Part shown: piece after piece, positions 9,821-17,346 of the stretch
How the letters are laid out: the number at the start of each line of letters is the position of its first letter
Position numbering within the stretch: position 1 is the stretch's first letter
Origin: Hahellaceae bacterium
Lineage (GTDB): Bacteria > Pseudomonadota > Gammaproteobacteria > Pseudomonadales > Oleiphilaceae
NCBI GenBank assembly: GCA_024234575.1
Contig: JACKOB010000003.1
Coordinates: 372,001 to 436,000, forward strand
Direction: 5' to 3'
Length of the DNA stretch: 64,000 nucleotides
Program-made: the position numbers and the translations under genes
The notes under the pieces: generated by a model
The model's database searches: none
What the model saw: the letters and a program-made list of their open reading frames with translations, nothing else
Told to the model about the DNA's origin: nothing

Positions 9821-11335
9821 TCAGATAGCTTCATCTTCAATCCTTACAGCATCTGGGTGAGTTTTAAGAAACTCCAGTGCGTAGTGCAATTCACCTTTGC
9901 TTTCAGCATGCAAAGTAAACAAGATGCTACCTTTATCTATCTTTTGGCCTAGTTTAACTAAAAAATACAAACCTGCGGTTGCGGCGGCGGGTGCCCCTGC
10001 AAGCTTTGCCAGTTTGGCAATTAAACGGTTGTTTATGTAGGTAATATAGCCACTATTTAGCGCTTTAACATCGTAAGTGTAAGGGGCTTTCCCTGGCGTT
10101 CTGATGCCGCCTTGTGCTTTGCAGATCGCCTGAAATTTTGCCCAGGCTTTACCGCTTTCCAGAATCGTTTTCGCTAAACGATAGCCTTCTCCTGTTTTTG
10201 CGGCGCCTCCCATTTCGAGTAAATGGCCACTTAATGTCAGTGAGCGGTCGATGAGGTCCGTTGGTGCTTGTGGTTTTCGTTGTAAAACCTGGAGGATATC
10301 GTGTGCTTCTAATGCAGGGCCGATTCCCCGTCCAACGGGCTGGTTACCGTCAGAAAATACGGTTTTCACGGTGAGCCCTAAATGTTGCCCGGTTAAGACA
10401 AGTTGACTGGCCAATTCTTCAGCGTATTCCTGGCTTCTGATTTTGGCCGTTGCGCCTACAGGAATATCTATTAACGTATGTGTTGCCCCTGCGGCAATTT
10501 TTTTCGAGAGCACCGAGGCAACCAGTTGTCCCTCGCTATCAAGATCCAGTGCTTTTTCGACCCGGATAAGAATATCATCGGCAGGGCTTAGGCTTACCGC
10601 ACCGCCCCAGGCGATACAGCCGCCTTCATCTTGCACGACTTGGCGAATTTGCTCTAAAGACAAATCAACGGGGGCGAGTGTTTCCATTGTGTCAGCCGTG
10701 CCCGCAGGAGAGGTGATGGCACGTGACGAGGTTTTAGGCATGGTCAGTCCCGCCGCCGTCACAATTGATACCACAATCGGTGTTGTGCGATTGCCAGGAA
10801 GTCCACCGACACAATGTTTGTCCAGCACCAATGGTTTATCCCAATGCAAGCGGTCGCCCACATTGACCATTGCTTCGGTAAGTGCGGTGATCTCGCCATT
10901 CACCAAACGGCTGCCAGAGCAAGCCGTAACGAATGCGGCCAGATGAATGTCTGAATAACGCCCTTGAGTAATGTCATTGATAATTGCAGCGGCGGTTTCA
11001 GTGGTAAAAGGACGACCGTAGATTTTACCTCGCACATAACTTAATGAGTCGTTGGGTGCGGGATGTGCAAACAGAGCCTTTTGACCTTCTTGGGCGTTTA
11101 ATAAGGCCCAAGCAGCTTCAGATAACCCCGCCTCTTCGTGCGACAAAAAATCACTCGTTACTTTGTGTACCGTCGCAATCACCGAGTTTGTGTCTGTTGT
11201 TACCCGTACCCGTGTTTGCGCGTCAAACCCCTCAGCACGGCAAACATGGCAGTCTTGTCGCATGTATACGACAGGCTCTTGATGGGTGTCGATTCCTAAG
11301 CGTCTAAGATAAAGAAAATTGTAGTTTTTACTCAT
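9821..11335 (-). CDS. Archaeal-type thymidine/AMP phosphorylase family protein
   Basis: Nucleoside or nucleoside-monophosphate phosphorylase of the DeoA/AMPpase superfamily. The signature SSRAITSPAGTADTMETLAPVD is present, after the phosphate-binding region DKHCVGGLPGNRTTPI. Unlike E. coli DeoA (440 residues) it has 504 residues with an extra N-terminal domain of ~85 residues (RLGIDTHQEPVVYMRQDCHVC...), as in archaeal AMP phosphorylases that release ribose 1,5-bisphosphate from nucleotides. The C-terminal domain (KIDKGSILFTLHAESKGEL) is also typical. First gene of the operon with the PRPP synthetase-like gene and divergent from the beta-CASP gene. Whether the substrate is AMP or a nucleoside cannot be settled from sequence. 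Confidence 0.85.
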   Translation of the reverse strand: MSKNYNFLYLRRLGIDTHQEPVVYMRQDCHVCRAEGFDAQTRVRVTTDTNSVIATVHKVTSDFLSHEEAGLSEAAWALLNAQEGQKALFAHPAPNDSLSYVRGKIYGRPFTTETAAAIINDITQGRYSDIHLAAFVTACSGSRLVNGEITALTEAMVNVGDRLHWDKPLVLDKHCVGGLPGNRTTPIVVSIVTAAGLTMPKTSSRAITSPAGTADTMETLAPVDLSLEQIRQVVQDEGGCIAWGGAVSLSPADDILIRVEKALDLDSEGQLVASVLSKKIAAGATHTLIDIPVGATAKIRSQEYAEELASQLVLTGQHLGLTVKTVFSDGNQPVGRGIGPALEAHDILQVLQRKPQAPTDLIDRSLTLSGHLLEMGGAAKTGEGYRLAKTILESGKAWAKFQAICKAQGGIRTPGKAPYTYDVKALNSGYITYINNRLIAKLAKLAGAPAAATAGLYFLVKLGQKIDKGSILFTLHAESKGELHYALEFLKTHPDAVRIEDEAI

Positions 11336-11379
11336 ACGATTGTTCAGCCCCAGTCCGTTGCAAAAGCCATTGTTCTCTC

Positions 11380-11385
11380 AGTCTA
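11380..11385 (-). promoter_or_regulatory. Candidate -10 element for the phosphorylase operon
   Basis: Minus-strand TAGACT (4 of 6 to TATAAT) would place transcription start near 11373, putting the FNR-like box at 11407-11420 about 40 bases upstream, the usual class II activator position. No -35 hexamer is visible, which suits an activator-dependent promoter. Inferred from spacing only. Confidence 0.35.
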
Positions 11386-11406
11386 GTCTCTTTTCGAAAG
11401 GCTTTA

Positions 11407-11420
11407 TTGTTAGAGATCAA
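11407..11420. promoter_or_regulatory. FNR/ANR-like box 1
   Basis: TTGTTAGAGATCAA matches the FNR/ANR consensus TTGAT-N4-ATCAA at nine of ten informative positions; read on the minus strand its proximal half TTGAT is perfect. It lies between the divergent phosphorylase operon and the beta-CASP nuclease gene. A near-identical second box follows 34 bases away. Suggests control by oxygen limitation. Confidence 0.6.
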
Positions 11421-11440
11421 ATGTCTTTGCAAATCAAATG

Positions 11441-11454
11441 TTGTTATAAATCAA
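11441..11454. promoter_or_regulatory. FNR/ANR-like box 2
   Basis: TTGTTATAAATCAA again has the TTGTT-N4-ATCAA form. Its centre at 11447.5 lies about 40 bases before a transcription start that a weak -10 (TGGTAAAAC, 11473-11481) would give near 11488, so it fits class II activation of the nuclease gene. Same mismatch as box 1. Confidence 0.58.
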
Positions 11455-11518
11455 AAAAAATGAGCCATAATCTGGTAAAACAAATGTGACGTAAATACAT
11501 TTTTAGGGATGCTGGCAT

Positions 11519-12880
11519 ATGAAAATCCAATTTCTAGGAGCAACGGGAACCGTTACCGGCTCAAAATATCTCGTAACGGTTGAGGGAAAGCGGATTCTTG
11601 TTGACTGTGGTATGTACCAGGGGGTTAAAACGCTGCGAGAGCGTAATTGGCAGCCGTTTCCTGTTGATCCTAAGTCTATCGATGCGATATTGCTAACCCA
11701 CGCCCACATTGATCATAGTGGCTATATACCCGCGTTGGTGAAGAACGGATTCAAGGGGCGCGTCTACTGCACCAACGCGACTTATGAGCTTTGTAAAGTG
11801 TTGCTACCGGACTCCGGTTTCTTGCAAGAGGAAGACGCTCGCTATGCCAACAAGAAAAAGTTTTCCCGTCATGAGCATGCCGAGCCGCTTTACACCGAAG
11901 ACGACGCCAGAAAGTCGTTAAGGTTGTTCGATACGATTCACTACCACGAAAAGCTGGACCTGCCTGCGGGCATGAGCGCAACCTTTCGGCCGGTAGGGCA
12001 TATACTGGGCTCGTCCTCAATATTGCTGGAGGCGGGTGGAAAGCGTGTCCTTTTTTCTGGCGATATCGGCCGCCAGAACGACTTGGTCATGCGCTCCCCC
12101 GAACCATTGCCCGAGTGCGATTACCTGCTTTTAGAGTCCACCTACGGTAACCGTTTGCATGACACCATCGATCCATTTACTTATCTGGAAGAAATCATCA
12201 ACAAAACAATCAAGCGGGGCGGAATTGTTTTGATGCCTTCATTCGCTGTGGGGCGGGCGCAGACCATGCTTTATATTCTGCAATTATTAAAAGAGCAGGA
12301 TCGCATTCCGGATATCCCGGTTTATCTCAACAGCCCCATGGCAATCACCGCCACAGAGATATTTTGTCGTCACCACAAAGAACACAAACTGACTGCAGAA
12401 GATTGCACAAAGATTGATGCGGGCACTCATTACGTGCGCTCTGCCGAAGAATCAATGGCACTAAACAACAAAAAATATCCCTGTGTCATCATTTCAGCCA
12501 GCGGCATGGCAAGTGGTGGAAGGGTGCTGCACCATCTGAAGTCCTTGGTAACGCATCACAACAACAGCGTGGTCTTTTTAGGGTTTCAGGCGCCAGGTAC
12601 CCGAGGTGATGCAATGGTAAGTGGAGCTTCAAATATTAAAATTCATGGTCAGTATCTGCCCGTAAAAGCAGAAATCCATCATTTTGATGCGTTGTCAGCC
12701 CATGCTGATTATCAAGAAATAATGACTTGGCTGAGAACGGCACCCAAGCCGCCAAAGCGTACATTCATTGTGCATGGTGAGCCAGTACCAGCCGACATGA
12801 TGCGACTGCGAATTAAGGATGAGTTGGGTTGGAAGGTAAACGTACCGGAGTATTTGTCAGAAGTGGTTTTGGATGATTAA
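11519..12880 (+). CDS. MBL-fold beta-CASP RNA-processing nuclease (copy 1)
   Basis: Metallo-beta-lactamase/beta-CASP hydrolase of the CPSF73/YSH1/RNase J superfamily, expected to cut RNA with two zinc ions. Motif 1 HKKGTVTG-type start (GATGTVTGSKYLV), motif 2 HxHxDH at H61, H63, D65, H66 (THAHIDHSG), motif 3 GHILGSS, motif 4 FSGDIGR, then beta-CASP motifs in ESTYGNRLHD, PSFAVGRAQTMLY, SASGMASGGRV and the terminal HxxxLSAHADYQE and VHGE. At 453 residues it is the usual size for the bacterial single-chain group. Divergent from the phosphorylase operon, sharing the FNR-like boxes. A second paralogue lies at 20097. Enzymatic class secure, RNA target unknown. Confidence 0.9.
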   Translation: MKIQFLGATGTVTGSKYLVTVEGKRILVDCGMYQGVKTLRERNWQPFPVDPKSIDAILLTHAHIDHSGYIPALVKNGFKGRVYCTNATYELCKVLLPDSGFLQEEDARYANKKKFSRHEHAEPLYTEDDARKSLRLFDTIHYHEKLDLPAGMSATFRPVGHILGSSSILLEAGGKRVLFSGDIGRQNDLVMRSPEPLPECDYLLLESTYGNRLHDTIDPFTYLEEIINKTIKRGGIVLMPSFAVGRAQTMLYILQLLKEQDRIPDIPVYLNSPMAITATEIFCRHHKEHKLTAEDCTKIDAGTHYVRSAEESMALNNKKYPCVIISASGMASGGRVLHHLKSLVTHHNNSVVFLGFQAPGTRGDAMVSGASNIKIHGQYLPVKAEIHHFDALSAHADYQEIMTWLRTAPKPPKRTFIVHGEPVPADMMRLRIKDELGWKVNVPEYLSEVVLDD

Positions 12881-12892
12881 CGCTAAATGGCG

Positions 12893-12926
12893 AACACTCT
12901 CGCGGGTTTGTGGCGGCGAGAGTGTT
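12893..12926. terminator. Bidirectional hairpin between convergent genes
   Basis: AACACTCTCGC (12893-12903) and GCGAGAGTGTT (12916-12926) form a perfect 11-bp stem with a 12-base loop. It lies between the stop of the nuclease gene and the stop of comEA, where a shared terminator is expected. There is no strong T-tract on either side, so it may work with Rho or only as a transcript-stabilising structure. Confidence 0.6.
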
Positions 12927-12943
12927 AGCTTGTTTGCTTAACG

Positions 12944-13276
12944 TTAGTTTACTGATATTAAATGTGCGTTCTTTTCAATAGTCGCCTGACCGATCCCTTT
13001 AACATCTTTTAGTTCCTGGATGTCTGCGAAAGGGCCATAAGTTGTGCGGTATGCAATGATCGCTTCGGCTTTCTTGATGCCTACGCCATTCATGGTGGCT
13101 GCCAGTGTTTTTGCATCGGCGGTATTGATATTGATTTTTCCTGTCTCTACAGATACTGGAGTGTTCGCTGAAACTGGTTCTGCACTATTTGCGAAGGCAG
13201 GCGATACTGCCAGCACAGAGAAGCACAACAGCAATGTTGAGAGGGTTTTAACGCATAGCTTTATTAAAGATAACAT
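12944..13276 (-). CDS. comEA: ComEA-family helix-hairpin-helix DNA-binding protein
   Basis: Small periplasmic DNA-binding protein; ComEA relatives ratchet incoming DNA into the periplasm during transformation, and single-HhH versions are common in gammaproteobacteria. It has a Sec signal peptide (LLLCFSVLAVSPAFA) and a C-terminal double HhH motif of ~60 residues: INTADAKTLAATMNGVGIKKAEAII and FADIQELKDVKGIGQATIEKN. ATG 13276 has AAGGA nine bases upstream. A long structured leader lies just upstream. In Pseudomonas a ComEA-like gene adjoins wbpM at the end of the O-antigen locus; here the wbpM homologue is 44 kb away. With pilA nearby, a DNA-uptake role is plausible but unproven. Confidence 0.88.
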   Translation of the reverse strand: MLSLIKLCVKTLSTLLLCFSVLAVSPAFANSAEPVSANTPVSVETGKININTADAKTLAATMNGVGIKKAEAIIAYRTTYGPFADIQELKDVKGIGQATIEKNAHLISVN

Positions 13277-13300
13277 CGTGACAATTCCTTATGTCGTAGG

Positions 13301-13496
13301 TGAAAAGCGTCATCATCCTGATGACTGGTTGAGCGTCTGGCGGCAAGTCAATACGGTCGATAGCTACCGTATCCTATGATCCTTGCCGATTAGCTCGTGG
13401 AAATTTGAAAGAAGTCGCAGGGTGGCTCAATTCCATTCGAGCCTGTCCATTAGTGGCTAATCCATTAACCTGGACAACATCCGTGTAGCCCCTGCG
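13301..13496 (-). ncRNA. Structured, GGA-rich leader or small RNA upstream of comEA (candidate)
   Basis: Read on the minus strand, three structures follow each other. (1) A three-way junction closed by a perfect 7-bp helix (13490-13496 with 13416-13422), holding two arms: 13471-13476 with 13444-13449 extended by 13457-13461/13449-13453, and 13439-13443 with 13424-13428. (2) A nested hairpin of two 7-bp helices (13382-13388/13341-13347 and 13366-13372/13351-13357). (3) A 6-bp hairpin 13320-13325/13309-13314 with an AGGAT loop, followed by GCTTTT. Nine GGA triplets occur between 13277 and 13510, several in loops, and CUACACGGAUGU near 13478-13488 is close to the CsrA/RsmA consensus. It ends ~25 bases before the comEA ATG, so it is either the comEA 5' leader or an RsmZ/CsrB-type sponge RNA. 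No known riboswitch class was recognised. Confidence 0.5.
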
Positions 13497-13569
13497 CAGT
13501 GCTTCCTTGCAAGACGGCATTCTACGTATTTTTAAAAATGAACATAGTGGCCAATATCTCCAGTTTCTG

Positions 13570-13585
13570 TGCGAATTATCTCACA
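13570..13585. promoter_or_regulatory. CRP-like binding site upstream of the comEA leader
   Basis: TGCGAATTATCTCACA matches TGTGA-N6-TCACA with one difference, and on the minus strand is preceded by AA (AATGTGA). The differing half, TGCGA, is the half-site form of the CRP-S (Sxy-dependent) competence sites of Haemophilus and Vibrio. Weak minus-strand -10 candidates follow: TATGTT at 13546-13541 (would make the site class II) and TAGAAT at 13524-13519 (near class I). Confidence 0.45.
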
Positions 13586-13589
13586 TTAA

Positions 13590-13941
13590 ATGTATTGTTA
13601 TTGTGGTTTAAGTGTTCGCTGAAATATTTAGCAAATGCTTTCATGTATCTGTGCATATCTCTTAATTTAAAGTCTCAATAAAACTCATAATCATTTGAAT
13701 ATAAAAGATAATATAGCGTTTTATTTGGATTTATGTAGCGTAACATGTTGAATAATATGTGTAGTATAAAATGTACGCTGTAAGATATTCGCCATCGGGT
13801 ATTTATACGGTAAAAAATGAGTCATGGTGTAAACCTTGTTAGAAACTTCGGGCATTCCTTGTGGCCCAGACCTGCACCCTTTAAAATACGCGCATTATTT
13901 TCTCGGGGGATGGCTCTCCCATAGATCTGCAAGGGGACGCA
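13590..13941. other. AT-rich intergenic stretch before rmlB
   Basis: About 350 bases without a supportable gene. It is markedly AT-rich between 13590 and 13830. A 60-codon frame at 13499-13681 was judged non-coding. Near its end AAGGGGACGCA precedes the rmlB ATG as a good ribosome binding site. No JUMPstart/ops element was found. It probably contains the promoter of the rml operon, but no hexamer pair stands out. Confidence 0.5.
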
Positions 13942-15003
13942 ATGAGGTTTTTGGTGACAGGTGGGGCGGGTTTTATCGGATCTGCCGTTGTACGTTTTTT
14001 AATAAATGAAACCGCACACAATGTTTTGAATGTTGATAAGCTCACCTACGCAGGTAATCTCGAAAGCCTTGCCAGTGTGTCTGCGTCTGATCGCTACAGT
14101 TTTGCGCAGGTGGATATCTGTGATCGCGAGTCTTTAGCGAAGACATTTGCAGAGTTTAAGCCAGATTTTGTGATGCACTTGGCGGCCGAGTCTCATGTCG
14201 ATAGATCGATAGATGGCCCTGGTGATTTTATTAACACCAACATCGTCGGCACCTATCAGATGCTGGAAGTTGCCCGTAAATACTATGGCGGGTTATCTGG
14301 TGAGGCTAAGGCAGCTTTTCGCTTTCATCACATATCCACCGATGAGGTCTATGGCAGTTTAGGGGCTGAGGGTCTGTTTACGGAAACAAGCAGATATGAG
14401 CCCAACTCGCCATATTCTGCCTCTAAAGCATCGTCTGATCACCTGGTTCGATCGTGGCGCGAAACTTTCGGGCTACCAACAATTGTCACTAACTGCTCAA
14501 ACAACTATGGCCCTTTTCATTTTCCAGAGAAGCTCATCCCGCTGGTGATCCTCAACGCGTTAGACGGCAAACCATTGCCTGTCTATGGTAAAGGTAATCA
14601 AGTGCGTGACTGGCTGTATGTCGAAGATCATGCCCGTGCACTCTATAAAGTGGTCACCGAGGGTGAGGTAGGTGAAACCTACAATATTGGCGGGCATAAC
14701 GAAAAGCAGAATATTGAAGTGGTAAAAACGCTTTGCGCCTTGCTCGAAGAGCTGGCGCCACAAAAACCGGCAGGACTTGCTCGTTACGAAGATTTAATCA
14801 CATACGTTGCCGATCGGCCGGGTCATGATCAGCGCTATGCGATTGATGCATCAAAAATTGAATCTGAGCTCGGCTGGTCACCGCAAGAGACGTTTGAGTC
14901 TGGAATGCGAAAGACCGTCGAGTGGTACTTGTCTAATCGGTCGTGGTGGCAACATGTCCTGGATGGTTCTTATCAGCGTGAACGTCTGGGGTTGTCTGAG
15001 TAA
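13942..15003 (+). CDS. rmlB: dTDP-glucose 4,6-dehydratase
   Basis: Second step of dTDP-L-rhamnose synthesis: converts dTDP-glucose to dTDP-4-keto-6-deoxyglucose with bound NAD. Extended short-chain dehydrogenase with the nucleotide-binding [11 protein letters not shown] at residues 7-17, [25 protein letters not shown] (catalytic Thr-Asp-Glu triad of dehydratases), and the YxxxK pair at Y158/K162 ([12 protein letters not shown]). 353 residues, normal length. First gene of an rmlBAC cluster; its product may also feed the aminotransferase at the left edge. Confidence 0.97.
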   Translation: MRFLVTGGAGFIGSAVVRFLINETAHNVLNVDKLTYAGNLESLASVSASDRYSFAQVDICDRESLAKTFAEFKPDFVMHLAAESHVDRSIDGPGDFINTNIVGTYQMLEVARKYYGGLSGEAKAAFRFHHISTDEVYGSLGAEGLFTETSRYEPNSPYSASKASSDHLVRSWRETFGLPTIVTNCSNNYGPFHFPEKLIPLVILNALDGKPLPVYGKGNQVRDWLYVEDHARALYKVVTEGEVGETYNIGGHNEKQNIEVVKTLCALLEELAPQKPAGLARYEDLITYVADRPGHDQRYAIDASKIESELGWSPQETFESGMRKTVEWYLSNRSWWQHVLDGSYQRERLGLSE

Positions 15004-15074
15004 GGTTCGAGTTATTTCATTTAGGGGTGGGCGGTTTAAGTAAAGGCTGCCTGCCTGATTTAAGGAAAAGTTCT

Positions 15075-15938
15075 ATGAAAGGTATTGTATTGGCTGGTGG
15101 GTCAGGTACGCGATTGCACCCGATTACCCGTGGTGTATCCAAGCAGTTGTTACCTGTTTACGATAAACCGATGATTTATTATCCCTTATCAACACTTATG
15201 TTGGCGGGCATTCGCGAAATTTTGATTATCTCAACACCTGTTGATTTACCTTACTACAAGCAAATGCTTGGTAGTGGTTCGGACTTTGGTGTTGAGTTTT
15301 CCTACGCAGAACAACCTTCGCCAGACGGTTTGGCACAAGCTTTTTTGATTGGTGAAGAGTTTATCGGTGACAGCAGTGTATGTTTGGTGCTGGGTGATAA
15401 TATTTTCTACGGCGAACACTTTAGCGACAAGCTAAGAGCGGCCGCAAAGAAGCCGTCCGGCGCGACGGTGTTTGGTTATTGGGTAATGGACCCAGAGCGC
15501 TTTGGTGTGGTTGAGTTTGATGCCGCAGGCAAGGCTATATCCATCGAAGAAAAGCCAAAGCAGCCGAAATCCAGCTATGCAGTAACCGGCTTGTATTTCT
15601 ACGATAATGATGTGGTGAAGATAGCGAAAGAAGTCAAGCCATCCGAGCGGGGTGAGCTTGAAATTACCTCTGTGAACAATGCTTACTTAGAGCGTGGTGA
15701 CCTGTCTGTTGAAAAGCTAGGGCGTGGCTTTGCATGGCTGGACACGGGCACTCACGATAGCCTGCTTGATGCCGCACAGTTTGTTAAAACCATCGAGTCC
15801 AGGCAGGGATTAAAAGTAGCCTGTCTTGAAGAAATAGGCTATCAAAACGGTTGGCTAACCCGTGAAGAGCTTAAAGCGCAGGCAGATGCGCTGGCAAAGA
15901 CAGGTTATGGGCAGTACCTTTTAAGGCTTATTAAGTAA
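15075..15938 (+). CDS. rmlA: Glucose-1-phosphate thymidylyltransferase
   Basis: First step of dTDP-rhamnose synthesis: glucose 1-phosphate plus dTTP gives dTDP-glucose. The nucleotide-binding motif is [28 protein letters not shown] at the N terminus; [12 protein letters not shown] and the ending typical of RmlA (QLLRLI-like YLLRLIK) are present. ATG 15075 is chosen over an upstream GTG at 15027 because AAGGAAAAG precedes it and it matches the family's start. 287 residues. Follows rmlB by 71 bases. Confidence 0.97.
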   Translation: MKGIVLAGGSGTRLHPITRGVSKQLLPVYDKPMIYYPLSTLMLAGIREILIISTPVDLPYYKQMLGSGSDFGVEFSYAEQPSPDGLAQAFLIGEEFIGDSSVCLVLGDNIFYGEHFSDKLRAAAKKPSGATVFGYWVMDPERFGVVEFDAAGKAISIEEKPKQPKSSYAVTGLYFYDNDVVKIAKEVKPSERGELEITSVNNAYLERGDLSVEKLGRGFAWLDTGTHDSLLDAAQFVKTIESRQGLKVACLEEIGYQNGWLTREELKAQADALAKTGYGQYLLRLIK

Positions 15939-15957
15939 GCGATTTGAATTATTTAAG

Positions 15958-16512
15958 ATGGTAGTGAATGAAACAATGAATGTTATTAAAACCAAGTTGC
16001 AAGACTGCATAATTATTGAGCCAAAAGTTTTCGGTGATCACCGTGGTTTTTTTATGGAGACCTATCAGGCTGCCAGATATAAAGAAGCGGGCATCGCCAT
16101 GGATTTCGTGCAGGATAATCACTCCCGCTCACAAAAAGGCGTTCTGCGTGGTCTTCACTTTCAGATTACTAAGCCACAAGGGAAGTTAGTGAGAGTCACC
16201 AGTGGAGAAGTCTTCGATGTTGCAGTTGACCTTCGTAAAGGCTCAGCAACCTATGGGCAGTGGGAAGGGGTGATGTTGTCAGGGGACAACCACAAACAGT
16301 TTTATGTGCCACCAGGGTTCGCTCATGGTTTTGTCGTGCTGAGTGATACTGCCGACTTTCTATACAAATGCACCGACTATTATGATCCAAGCGACGAGGG
16401 AGGTATTCTCTGGAATGATCCCGACCTGGCGATTGACTGGCATTTGGGTGGGGTTGAGCCAAAATTGTCTGATAAAGATCAGAAACTGAAAGCCTTCAAA
16501 GATCTTAAATAG
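15958..16512 (+). CDS. rmlC: dTDP-4-dehydrorhamnose 3,5-epimerase
   Basis: Third step of the rhamnose pathway, a cupin-fold epimerase. Seen: IIEPKVFGDHRGFFMETYQ, the catalytic His in GVLRGLHFQ, FDVAVDLRKGSATYGQWEG, FYVPPGFAHGFVVLSD and the C-terminal ILWNDPDLAIDW. Start is ambiguous between ATG 15958 and ATG 15976 (MNVIKT, the more family-like N terminus); neither has a strong ribosome binding site. It is followed not by rmlD but by a toxin-antitoxin pair. Confidence 0.95.
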   Translation: MVVNETMNVIKTKLQDCIIIEPKVFGDHRGFFMETYQAARYKEAGIAMDFVQDNHSRSQKGVLRGLHFQITKPQGKLVRVTSGEVFDVAVDLRKGSATYGQWEGVMLSGDNHKQFYVPPGFAHGFVVLSDTADFLYKCTDYYDPSDEGGILWNDPDLAIDWHLGGVEPKLSDKDQKLKAFKDLK

Positions 16513-16527
16513 GTCGGACTGACGCCT

Positions 16528-16566
16528 GTAATACTAATTGTATTACGATACTATCTGTATTACGAT
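16528..16566. promoter_or_regulatory. Operator repeats of the toxin-antitoxin operon
   Basis: GTAATAC (16528-16534) and GTATTAC (16540-16546) form a perfect inverted repeat, and the 11-mer TGTATTACGAT occurs twice as a direct repeat (16539-16549 and 16556-16566, 17 bases apart). The array ends 21 bases before the antitoxin ATG, where an autoregulatory ribbon-helix-helix antitoxin would bind. The ribosome binding site is GGGAGGG. Confidence 0.6.
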
Positions 16567-16587
16567 GGCCAGAGTGAGGGAGGGTGT

Positions 16588-16851
16588 ATGAGTACAAGAT
16601 CTGTTCGGTTAGATGAAGAAGCAGAGTCAGCTTTAGCGGAAATTATTGGTAGAACAGGGTTGTCGATATCTGAAGCCATTAAAAAAGGGTTGATTGAGTA
16701 TCGAAATGAAGCGCGCAATATCGCCCTTAAATCTCCCGCGAGTTTTTTCGAACAATTCGATCTCGGAGAAGGGGGTTATGCAATAGCGCCAGCTAGAAAT
16801 TCTAGTCGGGCTATTAAGGAAAAATTGCAGGCAAGAAGAAAAGCTCAATGA
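16588..16851 (+). CDS. Ribbon-helix-helix (CopG-like) antitoxin
   Basis: 87-residue DNA-binding antitoxin. The N terminus STRSVRLDEEAESALAEIIGRTGLSISEAIKKGL is a classic RHH DNA-binding unit (strand, helix, helix); the C-terminal half would wrap the PIN toxin. The ATGA overlap with the next gene and the repeat array upstream are typical of type II toxin-antitoxin operons. The pair sits between rmlC and rmlD, splitting the rhamnose genes. Family inferred by pattern, function by context. Confidence 0.82.
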   Translation: MSTRSVRLDEEAESALAEIIGRTGLSISEAIKKGLIEYRNEARNIALKSPASFFEQFDLGEGGYAIAPARNSSRAIKEKLQARRKAQ

Positions 16852-17264
16852 TAGTTGTTGATACAGGGCCGTTGGTCGCCTTATTTGACCCCAAAGACCC
16901 AGATTTTAGTTTGTGTCACGCCGAGTTAAAAAAAATTCGAGAGCCACTGTATTCGACAGAAGCGGTTTTAACAGAAGCGTTTCATTTGCTCGAGCCGGGT
17001 AGCAGGGGGGCAGAAGGGTTGATGCAGTTTGTATTAGGTGGGTATGTTTCCATTTTTCCGCTTGATATGGCAGGTCTTGTTCGCGCATTTGAGTTGATGG
17101 ATAAATACGCAGATTGCCCGATGGATTATGCTGATGCCTCCGTTCTTGTGACTGCAGAGAAATTAAACACACTGTCTGTCTTTACCATCGATATAAATGA
17201 TTTTAGCACCTACAAAATTAAGAAAGGGCATCGTCAATACAGCCCTAAAATTATTGGTTGTTAA
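16848..17264 (+). CDS. PIN-domain ribonuclease toxin (VapC-like)
   Basis: 138-residue PIN-fold RNase, expected to cleave RNA when not bound by the antitoxin. The conserved acidic residues are seen: D5 in IVVDTGPLVALFD, a glutamate in TEAVLTEAFHLL, and DYADASVLVTAEKLN plus FTIDINDFSTYK near the C terminus. The start overlaps the antitoxin stop by four bases. This variety of PIN (VVDTGPLVAL start, LTEAFHLL) is typical of toxins paired with RHH antitoxins. Confidence 0.86.
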   Translation: MIVVDTGPLVALFDPKDPDFSLCHAELKKIREPLYSTEAVLTEAFHLLEPGSRGAEGLMQFVLGGYVSIFPLDMAGLVRAFELMDKYADCPMDYADASVLVTAEKLNTLSVFTIDINDFSTYKIKKGHRQYSPKIIGC

Positions 17265-17346
17265 ATGGTTGTGGTGTTTAGGAATGGCTGAAACAACGAC
17301 TACAGCCAGGAAGTGGCGCTGTCTCAAAGATTATTAGGAAGAAACA

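Noticed and set aside
10443..10946. 167-codon antisense frame in the phosphorylase gene
   Set aside because: Lies wholly within a well-conserved coding region; no ribosome binding site or recognisable domain.
13499..13681. 60-codon frame in the AT-rich gap
   Set aside because: No ribosome binding site, cysteine- and leucine-rich random-looking product, and it overlaps the proposed comEA regulatory region.
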